Below, piece after piece: positions 1 through 7,643 of a DNA stretch of 23,210 bases. The notes beneath the pieces were generated by a model. The model had not been told where the DNA came from, made no database searches, and worked only from the letters and a program-made list of their open reading frames with translations. The stretch comes from SURF-24 sp964537965. GTDB taxonomy: Bacteria; Bacteroidota; Ignavibacteria; Ignavibacteriales; SURF-24. Both the position numbers and the translations under genes were made by a program. Location of the stretch: the NCBI GenBank assembly GCA_964537965.1, contig CAZIDB010000059.1:1-23210 (forward strand), in the 5' to 3' direction. Within the stretch, counting starts at the first letter, position 1, and each line of letters opens with the position of its first letter.

Positions 1-2323
1 AAACAGCCTGGTTAGCAACAACAACAGGACCAGGATACTGAGGATCTGCAAGACCAATTGTAACAATTTGATTAACGTTTGGTATAGGTTGATCAAACTG
101 CATTGTACAGGTAGCACCATTCGTCCATACTGGACTTGTAGTATTACCACCTATCTGAATCTGAGCGCCGCTGAAATCCAAAGTACGAACGCCACCACCT
201 AAATCAATTGTACCGTTGGTTAATGTTGCCTGACCGTTTACATTAATTGCACCAGTAGCAGTAAGAGCACCTAAATCTAACAAACCATTGGAAACTACTA
301 AAGTACGAATTCCAAATTCAGCTACGGTTGCATTTCCAAATGTAACTTTACCAGATCCGGAAACTGTTAAAGTACCACTAACTGTAACATCAGAAGTACC
401 GATAACAGCGTCACCGTCTAAAACACTATTAAATATAATATCGCCTGCATCGTTAGCAGTAATATTTCTTACTGTAACCTGAACGCCGGCAGTAGCAACA
501 GTACCAACCTCAATTGAAGCACTGTTATTTGTTCTGTTATTTATAATATCATATGTAGCGCCCATAGCAATGTTACCGTTACCTAAACGGATATCACCAC
601 CGACACCACCTTGAGAAGTTACACTGCCGTTAAATGTATGAGCACCGGTAACGGAAGCGAAATTAATTTCATTGTGTCCGTCAATACCATTAGCTGTTGA
701 GTTATTCAGAAGAGCACCGGTTGTTAAACCACCGGCAATAAGTGACGTACTTCTGATATTACCAACGTTTGTGTTTGTCGTACCCGCAGGATTTGTAATT
801 GCGACAGATGAACTATTTGTAATTGCTAAGGTCAGAAGTGAACCAGCATTCTGATCAAATATAATTTCACCGTTTGAGTTTGCTGTACCATTTGTTGTTG
901 TATTGTTTACACCAACTGTACCGCTAACACTATTTACAACTGCACCAGTTTGAACTTGAGCAGTTGGTTCAGAAAACTGTATAATAGCATTATTATTATT
1001 ACCAGGATCGTTTGAACTACCGGAGAAGCTGGCATTGTTTGTTACACTACCAGTAATATCTACGGTTGGTGATCCACCGGGTAAATTATTAAAAACAATT
1101 CTTTTCAAATTAGTAATAACAGTAGAATTATTAAATGCTGTAACAGCGCCGTTCATCAAAACATTGCCACCAACAATAATATCATCTACAACTGCAACAT
1201 CATAATTAATTAAACCAAGACCGCTCTGTGTTAAACTTGTTGATTGCTGTGTAGCATTACCACCAAGAGTAATGATACCGGTACTTCCGTTAGCACCTAA
1301 AACAGCACCAACAACACCAGTTAAGTTATTTACAGTAACTGTAGCAGAGCCATTTAATGTAACATTACCAATGTTACCAGTATTTCCAGCAGTTACCTGA
1401 GCGCTACCATTTGATGTAAGACTACCAATAACATTAATTGAAGCAGGAATATTTAAACCGCCTGCACCGCTACCACTGGTAACAACATTCGGTAAGTCAT
1501 CATCTGCAGCATCACCGGCAATTGTTGTAGCAGCACCACCGGATAATGTAAATGCTAAAGTACCATCGATAATTGATCCGTCAATAAGATGTGCAAGTCC
1601 AGCACTTACAAGAGTAAGAGTATGACTATTTAAATCTGCACCTTCATCTAAATTAAGAATACCATTAATTGTTCTATCCTGATCGAGAGCTAAATTAAGA
1701 GCACCAGTTGTAGATAGAGTAGTAAGATCTCTAGCTACTCCTGTAGCTGTTGGGAATTCAAATCCAGGATAAAGAGTATAACCGGCAGCAGTAGCTACGT
1801 TTTCATAAAGAAAATCATAACTGTTTGCAGAAGCATATTGCAACTGACCGGTTGTTATTTGACATAATTCAGTACGGTAAACATCAGGAGCACCAGCATT
1901 ATCAATGGTAAGCTGGTTACCGTTAACTAATGTACCATCATTTAGATCCAATCCTCCGTCAAAACGGAATGGACCTGTAAGAGTAAGATTGCCAACAACA
2001 TTAGGAGCACCAAGTGTTCCAATGATTAATCTGGCATTTAGAAACCTTGGTGTATTACCACCGGTAGAAACAAAAGTATAATTACCAACAATGGTAATAT
2101 TTGTTTCTGTGTAATCAACACCGGTATAAGCCACCGAAATAGTTGAACCAGATGGAGCGCCGATAAGAGCTGAGGCAACCGTTTTCTTAGGTTGAGCCTG
2201 TGTTCCCGGCCAGCCGTCATTTCCACTCTGGTTGTTAACATAGTAAGTAGCCGCATTTGTCATACCTACAAAAGCAAGTAAGGCAAGCAGCATACTAAAA
2301 CTAACAAGTTTTTTTAGATTCAT
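1..2323 (-). CDS. Large secreted surface protein, beta-helix/adhesin-like (3' end beyond window)
   Basis: The minus strand is open without a stop from the ATG at 2323 to the window edge (774 complete codons), so the C-terminus is missing. The start has a clear ribosome site (GGAG, about 6 bases upstream) and opens a signal peptide: Lys-Lys, a hydrophobic core, cleavage near residue 24 after TNA. The mature start (YYVNNQSGNDGWPGTQAQPK) resembles the opening of DUF1565/right-handed parallel beta-helix proteins. The rest is a long series of short beta-strand-like units rich in Gly, Asn, Thr, Val and Ala, poor in Lys, Trp and Cys, with phrases such as GTLTVSGSGKVTFGNA. This fits an extracellular beta-solenoid, adhesin or S-layer-like protein. 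T9SS export is likely given the genome, but the sorting domain would lie outside the window. The frame stays open upstream to another ATG at 2461; the 2323 start is preferred for its ribosome site and signal peptide. No specific function is recognised. Confidence 0.85.
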   Translation of the reverse strand, partial: MNLKKLVSFSMLLALLAFVGMTNAATYYVNNQSGNDGWPGTQAQPKKTVASALIGAPSGSTISVAYTGVDYTETNITIVGNYTFVSTGGNTPRFLNARLIIGTLGAPNVVGNLTLTGPFRFDGGLDLNDGTLVNGNQLTIDNAGAPDVYRTELCQITTGQLQYASANSYDFLYENVATAAGYTLYPGFEFPTATGVARDLTTLSTTGALNLALDQDRTINGILNLDEGADLNSHTLTLVSAGLAHLIDGSIIDGTLAFTLSGGAATTIAGDAADDDLPNVVTSGSGAGGLNIPASINVIGSLTSNGSAQVTAGNTGNIGNVTLNGSATVTVNNLTGVVGAVLGANGSTGIITLGGNATQQSTSLTQSGLGLINYDVAVVDDIIVGGNVLMNGAVTAFNNSTVITNLKRIVFNNLPGGSPTVDITGSVTNNASFSGSSNDPGNNNNAIIQFSEPTAQVQTGAVVNSVSGTVGVNNTTTNGTANSNGEIIFDQNAGSLLTLAITNSSSVAITNPAGTTNTNVGNIRSTSLIAGGLTTGALLNNSTANGIDGHNEINFASVTGAHTFNGSVTSQGGVGGDIRLGNGNIAMGATYDIINNRTNNSASIEVGTVATAGVQVTVRNITANDAGDIIFNSVLDGDAVIGTSDVTVSGTLTVSGSGKVTFGNATVAEFGIRTLVVSNGLLDLGALTATGAINVNGQATLTNGTIDLGGGVRTLDFSGAQIQIGGNTTSPVWTNGATCTMQFDQPIPNVNQIVTIGLADPQYPGPVVVANQAV

Positions 2324-2864
2324 ATTTTTCTCCGAAAAATATTTCGAAATGTTTATTGTTTTCATGTAAGAAAGAAGATCGACATTATTCAAGATTTCGA
2401 AAGTTGAATTAATAGAATTGTCTAAGGCGGTAAACAGTTTTGCATAAGATTCCCTCCGCATTGTTAATTTAAAAGTATTAGTTGTATTGTATAAAGTTCT
2501 TCTCAAAACTATTCTATTTTAATTTCTTATGTCCAAATATATGGTAAAATACTTTAAAAGCAACAGAATTATCACGTTTTATACATAAGCAATCTTCCGG
2601 TGAAAGAAGAATTATTTGCAATCACAATTAACTAAAGAGCAACATTTAAATCACATTTTTAATATCGAATCATAAAAACAAAACAACAAAATCGGCATTA
2701 AAGGAAATAAATTTTCAAATTTTTTTTCAAACATAGAATATTTTAGCAAAAAACACAAGTTCTATTAAAAATTAAATTTCTTTAAGAAAAAAAATTCTGA
2801 GACAATATATTATGTATAGAAATAAATTTATTACAAGTATGGGTTATCAGATTTGAACGAATTA
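2324..2864. other. AT-rich intergenic spacer
   Basis: About 540 bases separate the surface-protein start from the weak small ORF to its right. Apart from the predicted promoter at 2534-2563 and the open upstream extension (2324-2461) in frame with the surface gene, I see only A/T-rich tracts. There is no credible gene, hairpin terminator or repeat. The length suits a long regulatory leader of a highly expressed surface gene, but nothing recognisable proves that. Confidence 0.5.
2534..2563 (-). promoter_or_regulatory. Predicted Bacteroidota-type promoter of the surface-protein gene
   Basis: Read on the minus strand, TTG (2563-2561) is followed after 19 bases by TATATTTG (2541-2534). This matches the Bacteroidota sigma-factor pattern of TTG/TTTG near -33 and TAnnTTTG near -7. 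Transcription would start around 2527, leaving an unusually long leader of about 200 bases before the ATG at 2323. This is pattern matching in AT-rich DNA, so it is only suggestive. Confidence 0.35.
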
Positions 2865-3068
2865 TCATATGATAAAGGCTTTCCCTTTTATTTTTGTTAA
2901 TTCCGCATCAAATTTAGTTTTTTTGGATTTACTTGTCAAGCGTTTATTCCATAAAATTTTTGAACATATTAATGTATAAGAAACATTCAGAATCTTTATC
3001 GAAAACTTTCCGATAATCTTTAGCATATGCGTTGTGCTCAATATCAACAGGCATTTCATCAATGTCAT
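2865..3068 (-). pseudogene. Uncertain small ORF or gene remnant after the cohesin-like gene
   Basis: An ATG overlaps the TGA of the upstream gene (ATGA) and opens a 67-codon frame. Its first half is low-complexity Ile/Leu, while its second half looks protein-like and basic (KRLTSKSKKTKFDAELTK). A different frame over the first half (2944-3054) gives a more natural acidic peptide, MPVDIEHNAYAKDYRKVFDK and onward, ending in a TAA. The coding look switches frame close to that TAA, as expected for a short gene broken by a frameshift, or for chance. No family is recognised. It could also be untranslated 3' sequence. Confidence 0.2.
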
Positions 3069-4249
3069 CTAAGCAAAATAAGTTTTCTTGTCGCAGTTAA
3101 ACTTCCAGTATTACCAGCCACATCTTTGTACTGAAGTAAAATAAAATATATACCTGAAGAATAATCTGAGCAATCAACAGTAAATTCATGCATCCCTTTT
3201 CCAACCACATCAAGATTGAGATTGAATAACATTTCACCAATTGAATTGAATAATTTTAAAACAACATAACCATCATCAGGAACAGAATATTTTATTTTTG
3301 TCTGAGCATTAAAAGGGTTTGGAAAATTCTGTTCAAGAGAAAAATTTTCTACAACTACATTTTCGTTATCCACTCCGCTTACAATCTGTTGAACAAAACC
3401 ATCATAATATTTTACATTCAACAGTTGCCCTTTTGAGTCGCTTACTTCACATTGAGTGCGGATGAATTGTAATGAACACGAGCCGGTATTATAATTAAAA
3501 ACAAGATCTAAAAATTTTGAATCACCTAGCGTAACCGGTGAACTGCCGGTAATATCAAACCAACCGATTGTTACTACTCCGTTTTGTTCTGTAACGTTTA
3601 AATTAATACTCGGATTAATATTTTCTGCGCGTGAATAAAAAATAACTGAAGGATCAAAATTAATTTTGAGTGATACAGCGCCGATATTATCAAAGTCGGT
3701 TACATTCACAGGAATAATTAATTCGTTAGAAGAAGAGTTGTCCGCAACTACGTCATCAATCTTAATTGATACACCTTTAACTTTAATTAATCCGCCGTTG
3801 ACAGCATATTGCACTGAGTCATCATTAAATATAAGAGTGCTTACACCATTACCATTGTTGAAATTAAGAATTGTCCTGCCGGCACTTTTAAATTTTATTT
3901 TAAAAGAAATTAAATTGCCCTGCCCTGATAATGGCGATGTACCCGCCCATGCAAATTTAATTAATCCCGAAGCAGTATCGGCAACATTAATAAAAAATCC
4001 ATTGCTCAATCCCGGAAGATTTCCTAACTCGGTTTCCTCAATTGAAACAACATTTTTATCGTAGTAAAGATTAAACTGAATTGATAAAACATTGTAACCG
4101 CTAAGATCACTTACGGACAACGAAGTATATTCTTCCTGTCCTTCAAATCCTTCCAACTGAGGAAGAGTAATCTGAACCTGTCCGAATATTCCGGATTCAA
4201 ACACGAGTAAAAAAAAGAAAGCCAAAAAAAGTTTAGAAGTTCTTGTCAT
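3065..4249 (-). CDS. Secreted protein with two cohesin-like domains and a T9SS sorting domain
   Basis: The 394-residue product starts with a signal peptide (cleavage near G23|Q24). It continues with two beta-sandwich modules, about residues 24-155 and 156-290. Both carry the cohesin-type pattern of alternating strands around 'hydrophobic-x-NLYYDKNVV' and 'LKINFDPSVI', plus 'GLIKFAWAG' and 'GVVTIGWFD'. From residue 303, FSLEQNFPNPFN through SGIYFILLQY to RKLILLR is a typical type A T9SS C-terminal sorting domain, so the protein is predicted to be exported across the outer membrane and anchored or released. Cohesin folds bind dockerins in cellulosomes. In Bacteroidota they also occur alone in surface proteins, and no dockerin gene is visible here. 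It lies 57 bases downstream of the permease gene on the same strand and may be its operon partner. Its actual ligand is unknown. Confidence 0.85.
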   Translation of the reverse strand: MTRTSKLFLAFFFLLVFESGIFGQVQITLPQLEGFEGQEEYTSLSVSDLSGYNVLSIQFNLYYDKNVVSIEETELGNLPGLSNGFFINVADTASGLIKFAWAGTSPLSGQGNLISFKIKFKSAGRTILNFNNGNGVSTLIFNDDSVQYAVNGGLIKVKGVSIKIDDVVADNSSSNELIIPVNVTDFDNIGAVSLKINFDPSVIFYSRAENINPSINLNVTEQNGVVTIGWFDITGSSPVTLGDSKFLDLVFNYNTGSCSLQFIRTQCEVSDSKGQLLNVKYYDGFVQQIVSGVDNENVVVENFSLEQNFPNPFNAQTKIKYSVPDDGYVVLKLFNSIGEMLFNLNLDVVGKGMHEFTVDCSDYSSGIYFILLQYKDVAGNTGSLTATRKLILLR

Positions 4250-4306
4250 AAAAATTTTTATTAAAACATTAAATCATATAATTGGTAATTTGCATCGCAA
4301 TTGTAA

Positions 4307-5632
4307 CTAAAATTTCTTTTTATAAAAATACCAATAAACAGGTAATCCGCTTAATATTAAAAACAAACATGCTAAAATTCCCGCCAACGGAAATGCCATA
4401 AAAGTACCCGCCGCAATATACAGTTGAATTACAATTGATATTGTTGCAAACGCTAAGGTACGCTTAAATTTATAAGTTGGTAAATAATCACTCTTTTTCC
4501 TTAAGGAAAAAACCGCACCGTATACAAGCGCATTCTGTAATACATATGACAATGTAAAATATCCAAGCAACGTATTAATATCACCAAGAAAAAAAAGAAG
4601 TATAGCAAGCACGGACTGGATTGATATTGAGTAATCCGGAGTTAAATACTTCGGATGCAGATGCCCGAATGATTCAAAGAACAATCCGTCCTTTGCCATT
4701 GCATATTCTAATCTCGGTTGGGTCATAATAACTGAATTCAGAACCCCTGCCATTGAAATAAAAGTAGCGATTGCAAAGAAACCGCCCGCATATTTACTGA
4801 AGTATTCCAGATAGGCAAAAGGATTAATAAAAGTACCGTCTGCTTCTACCATTTTAGCAAATGGAACTATTGAACCAACACATAAACTGATTAGCGTATA
4901 TGCAACAGTTACAAATATTAAGGAACCAAATAAAGACCTTGGCAAAATTTTTGAGGGATTCATTACCTCACCCGCCATATATAAAATATTTATGAATCCG
5001 GCATATGCCCAGAGTGTAGCAGAAATTCCTGCTGTAAACTGATTTATAAAACCGCCTGCTGAATTCTGAGACCTTGGCAAAAGATAAAGATTGCCATCAC
5101 CTAAAAAGAATAGCCCGATAAAAACTATAGCCGCTAACGGTAATAATTTTGATACGGTTAAAATGATTTGAAAGTTGCTTCCTGTTTTTACACTTCTATA
5201 TTGAATTGCCGCAAATAAAATAATTAAAACCGCCGCAAAGATTTTTGCGTAGACGTAATTATTAAGAACCGGGGCAAAAAAAGAAATTGCAGAAGCTGCA
5301 GATAGTGCTATGATAGTAATGGTTGGAGTGTCGCTTGTAAGAAAAGCTGTCCAGGTATAAAGGAACGCCAGGAATGGTGAGCCGGCTTTATATAAAAAGT
5401 AATAAGGACCTCCTTGTGTTGGATATGCTGTTCCCATCTCTGCAAGCACAAGTATTTGTGGTAACCAAAGCAGGCCGCCAATCAACCATATTAAAACAGA
5501 GACACCAGGACTACCGGCAAACTTTGCTACAGTAGGAAGATTAAGAAAGACACCCGAGCCAATAACTGCACCTATAATTATAGATACAGTCTGTACAAAA
5601 TTTAACTGTCGTTTGGGTTGAATATTTTCCAT
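4307..5632 (-). CDS. APC-superfamily amino acid permease
   Basis: The 441-residue protein is highly hydrophobic with about 12 predicted membrane helices, the usual size for the amino acid-polyamine-organocation family. Helix 1 carries the unwound substrate-site signature IGAVIGSGVF (residues 20-29). The conserved loop 'AEMGTAYPTQGGPYYFLYKAG' region follows, as in LAT/YfnA-like members. It should import amino acids across the inner membrane with a proton or by exchange; the substrate cannot be read from sequence. The ATG at 5632 lies 8 bases after the stop of the PAP2 gene and its ribosome site (AAGG) sits in that gene's tail, so the two are almost certainly co-transcribed. No broken motif is seen. 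Confidence 0.9.
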   Translation of the reverse strand: MENIQPKRQLNFVQTVSIIIGAVIGSGVFLNLPTVAKFAGSPGVSVLIWLIGGLLWLPQILVLAEMGTAYPTQGGPYYFLYKAGSPFLAFLYTWTAFLTSDTPTITIIALSAASAISFFAPVLNNYVYAKIFAAVLIILFAAIQYRSVKTGSNFQIILTVSKLLPLAAIVFIGLFFLGDGNLYLLPRSQNSAGGFINQFTAGISATLWAYAGFINILYMAGEVMNPSKILPRSLFGSLIFVTVAYTLISLCVGSIVPFAKMVEADGTFINPFAYLEYFSKYAGGFFAIATFISMAGVLNSVIMTQPRLEYAMAKDGLFFESFGHLHPKYLTPDYSISIQSVLAILLFFLGDINTLLGYFTLSYVLQNALVYGAVFSLRKKSDYLPTYKFKRTLAFATISIVIQLYIAAGTFMAFPLAGILACLFLILSGLPVYWYFYKKKF

Positions 5633-5640
5633 CTTACCTT

Positions 5641-6879
5641 TTAAAAATTAAAGAGCAATCCTGCTCTTCCCTGCGGATCCATGAAAAAGGAAAGCCTGCC
5701 ATCAAATATTTTGTTATGCCGGTTAACAATAAAATTCCCGACGAAGTAACCAAGTGCCGCACCGACAAATACATCGGAAGCCCAATGATAATTTTGATAT
5801 ACTCTTGAGACACAAGTTATAACTGCAGGAATATAAAATAAACTTTTCAGATAAGGATCATCAGTTAATGAAGAAAAAACTGCAGACAGAGAAAAAGATA
5901 ATGCCGCATGACCGGAAGGCAACGCATTCTTATTATTCTTTCTTGAATCAAACGGATTAAACTTCATGCTTTCATCATTTGCTTCCGGGCGATCTCTTCC
6001 AAGCATATATTTAAAAAGATAGACAAGCCTGTCAGTTATTATATATGATTCAAACAATTCCAGGCCAAGCCTTGTAACTTTTTTTTCATTTAAAATAATC
6101 CCGGTTGTTGCAACGCTAAGAGAAACCAATTGAGAGGTTAAAGTTTCGCCATAAAATTTTCCTGCTTTCAGAAAATCATTTTCTTTAAATGATCCTGCTA
6201 CCACAACTTCCTCGTGAATTTTTTTATCAACAGTAAATAAAGTTGCTCCTCCCAATATTACAGCACCAAATGTTATGTAGTCTTGTGATTCCCAGTTAAC
6301 CGGATTTATTATTAACGCAAACACATCCGTAACACCGGTAACNNNNNNNNNNNNNNNNNNNNNNNNNNNNNNNNNNNNNNNNNNNNNNNNNNNNNNNNNN
6401 NNNNNNNNNNNNNNNNNNNNNNNNNNNNNNNNNNNNNNNNNNCTGAATTCCTCTCCTTCATTAATTACCTGTTCACTTATCGGGAGTAATTTAATAATTG
6501 GTTTGACTGCTTCTTCCCTGTTAACAATAACTGATTCCACTGCTGCAGAAGAATCAATTTCCTTTTGAGTTTCTGTAATTACATTTTGAACGCTATCAGG
6601 AATTAAAGGATTTGTTTCTTCTGAAAGTTTATTCTTTGTAAGTAAAGTAAATTTTTTCCGGAATATTTTTCTTTGAGTATAAATTTTGTCAGCCGGCTTT
6701 TCTATAATAGTAGTATCAGTTTTATATTGAGCAGAAGTATCCTTTTGGGTTTGATGCGAAACCGGCGCTTCTTCTTTTTTCTTTTGTTCACAGGATGCAA
6801 AAAAAACCGTTATAAGAATAATCATCATCCAAGAAATAAAACTATTCCGTTTAGCCCTATGTCCAATAAAAATACTCAA
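5641..6879 (-). CDS. PAP2-family phosphatase, predicted lipoprotein (interrupted by assembly gap)
   Basis: The C-terminal half has all three PAP2/acid-phosphatase motifs: KYMLGRDRP (Kx6RP), PSGH, and SRVYQNYHWASD (SRx5Hx3D). It is therefore predicted to remove phosphate from a lipid pyrophosphate or phosphatidic-acid-type substrate facing the periplasm. The N-terminus has basic residues, a hydrophobic stretch and a lipobox-like FASC with Cys30, suggesting a lipoprotein. A Lys/Glu/Thr-rich, presumably disordered linker follows up to the gap. The chosen start is TTG at 6879, with AGAAAGA upstream and a basic n-region (RAKR). The ATG codons at residues 18-19 would leave no charged n-region. The gap (6343-6442) has an arbitrary length, so the agreement of frame on both sides is not proof that the halves belong together, though this is likely. 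The permease gene follows directly. Confidence 0.8.
   Translation of the reverse strand: MSIFIGHRAKRNSFISWMMIILITVFFASCEQKKKEEAPVSHQTQKDTSAQYKTDTTIIEKPADKIYTQRKIFRKKFTLLTKNKLSEETNPLIPDSVQNVITETQKEIDSSAAVESVIVNREEAVKPIIKLLPISEQVINEGEEFXXXXXXXXXXXXXXXXXXXXXXXXXXXXXXXXXXVTGVTDVFALIINPVNWESQDYITFGAVILGGATLFTVDKKIHEEVVVAGSFKENDFLKAGKFYGETLTSQLVSLSVATTGIILNEKKVTRLGLELFESYIITDRLVYLFKYMLGRDRPEANDESMKFNPFDSRKNNKNALPSGHAALSFSLSAVFSSLTDDPYLKSLFYIPAVITCVSRVYQNYHWASDVFVGAALGYFVGNFIVNRHNKIFDGRLSFFMDPQGRAGLLFNF
6343..6442. other. Assembly gap (100 N) inside the PAP2 gene
   Basis: Exactly 100 N, a conventional placeholder for a gap of unknown size. The flanks do not repeat each other, so unlike the gap at 8781 this one probably hides real sequence. 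Confidence 0.95.
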
Positions 6880-6916
6880 CAGATCTTTCTTTCTCTTAAT
6901 TTTTAATTACCGTTTC

Positions 6917-6924
6917 CAAAAATA
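6917..6924 (-). promoter_or_regulatory. Possible -7 promoter element of the PAP2-permease unit
   Basis: TATTTTTG on the minus strand matches TAnnTTTG and would start transcription about 30 bases before the TTG at 6879. The -33 region is only a T-run, with no clear TTG at the usual spacing, so support is weak. It lies in the divergent spacer shared with the plus-strand operon beginning at 7053. Confidence 0.25.
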
Positions 6925-7052
6925 AAATTAATTCCCAAAGAAAAAAGCCTAAATATCATGCTGCTTCAGGTTTATTACTTTCGGTTACTTTTATAATTTA
7001 CTTCAATTAAATATTCCTTTATTTTAATATCATTAAATAAAGAACAAGGTAA

Positions 7053-7643
7053 ATGCAAAACTATTACAAAGACATATTAAGAACAGCCATTCTTTTTCTT
7101 TGCCTTGCAAAGTTGTCTCCGGTTAATTGTCAGGAAGCATTTTCAAGTTTATCATTCGGCATTAATATTTTAAAGAATGAACCGGATAAGGATTTTACTA
7201 ATTACTGGAATTCTGATTTGGGAATTGAAGGAAGATTTGAAACACCTTTCTATTTCGGGGATTTGCAGGCAGGAGGAATTTTACTTCCATTCAAATCGAA
7301 AAATATTATTCAACCGGATTTTAACAGTTATTTTATTTTCATGGGCTGGGGAAAGAAAGTAAACCTACCGTTAAAATTATTTTTCTTCAGCACAATAAAA
7401 GCCGGTTCATTCGTTATGAATTTTAATCTCGACTCGTTGGGCAGCACTCAAAAGATAGAATCCGAATTAGGACTTGGTTTTAAAGCCGGGCTTGGAATCA
7501 ATTTGTTTTCACCCGTGCAGGCTTTCGCCGGTGTAGAAGCTCTCCAGGTTTTTACTCGACATAAATTAAGTTTAATTCTTTTTTCAGCCGGGCTAACTTA
7601 TTCTTTTACAACGCCGGTTTGGTTAAAGGATTTTCTTGAATGA
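7053..7643 (+). CDS. Small outer-membrane beta-barrel protein, unknown function
   Basis: The 196-residue product has a signal peptide of about 26 residues (LSPVNC|QEA). The rest alternates polar and hydrophobic/aromatic residues with turns, for example FFSTIKAGSFVMNF, LGLGFKAGLGINLF and LILFSAGLTYSF. This is the pattern of a small 8- to 10-strand outer-membrane barrel. AGGT lies just upstream of the ATG. The TGA overlaps the next ATG by four bases (ATGA), so it is translationally coupled to the plug/barrel gene and is the first gene of the four-gene unit. I recognise no named family. By position it could be an accessory barrel for export or anchoring of the large surface protein, but this is inference. 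Confidence 0.75.
   Translation: MQNYYKDILRTAILFLCLAKLSPVNCQEAFSSLSFGINILKNEPDKDFTNYWNSDLGIEGRFETPFYFGDLQAGGILLPFKSKNIIQPDFNSYFIFMGWGKKVNLPLKLFFFSTIKAGSFVMNFNLDSLGSTQKIESELGLGFKAGLGINLFSPVQAFAGVEALQVFTRHKLSLILFSAGLTYSFTTPVWLKDFLE

Noticed and set aside
2038..2256. 72-codon minus-strand frame
   Set aside because: It is out of frame within the N-terminal part of the surface protein, whose own frame has the signal peptide and stays open to the window edge.
3666..4064. 132-codon plus-strand open frame
   Set aside because: It lies wholly opposite the cohesin-like gene, which has a signal peptide, recognisable domains and a sorting signal. The opposite frame has no recognisable motif.
3065..4249. 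Cellulosome scaffoldin
   Set aside because: Two cohesin-like modules alone, with no dockerin, carbohydrate-binding module or glycoside hydrolase nearby, do not support a cellulosome.
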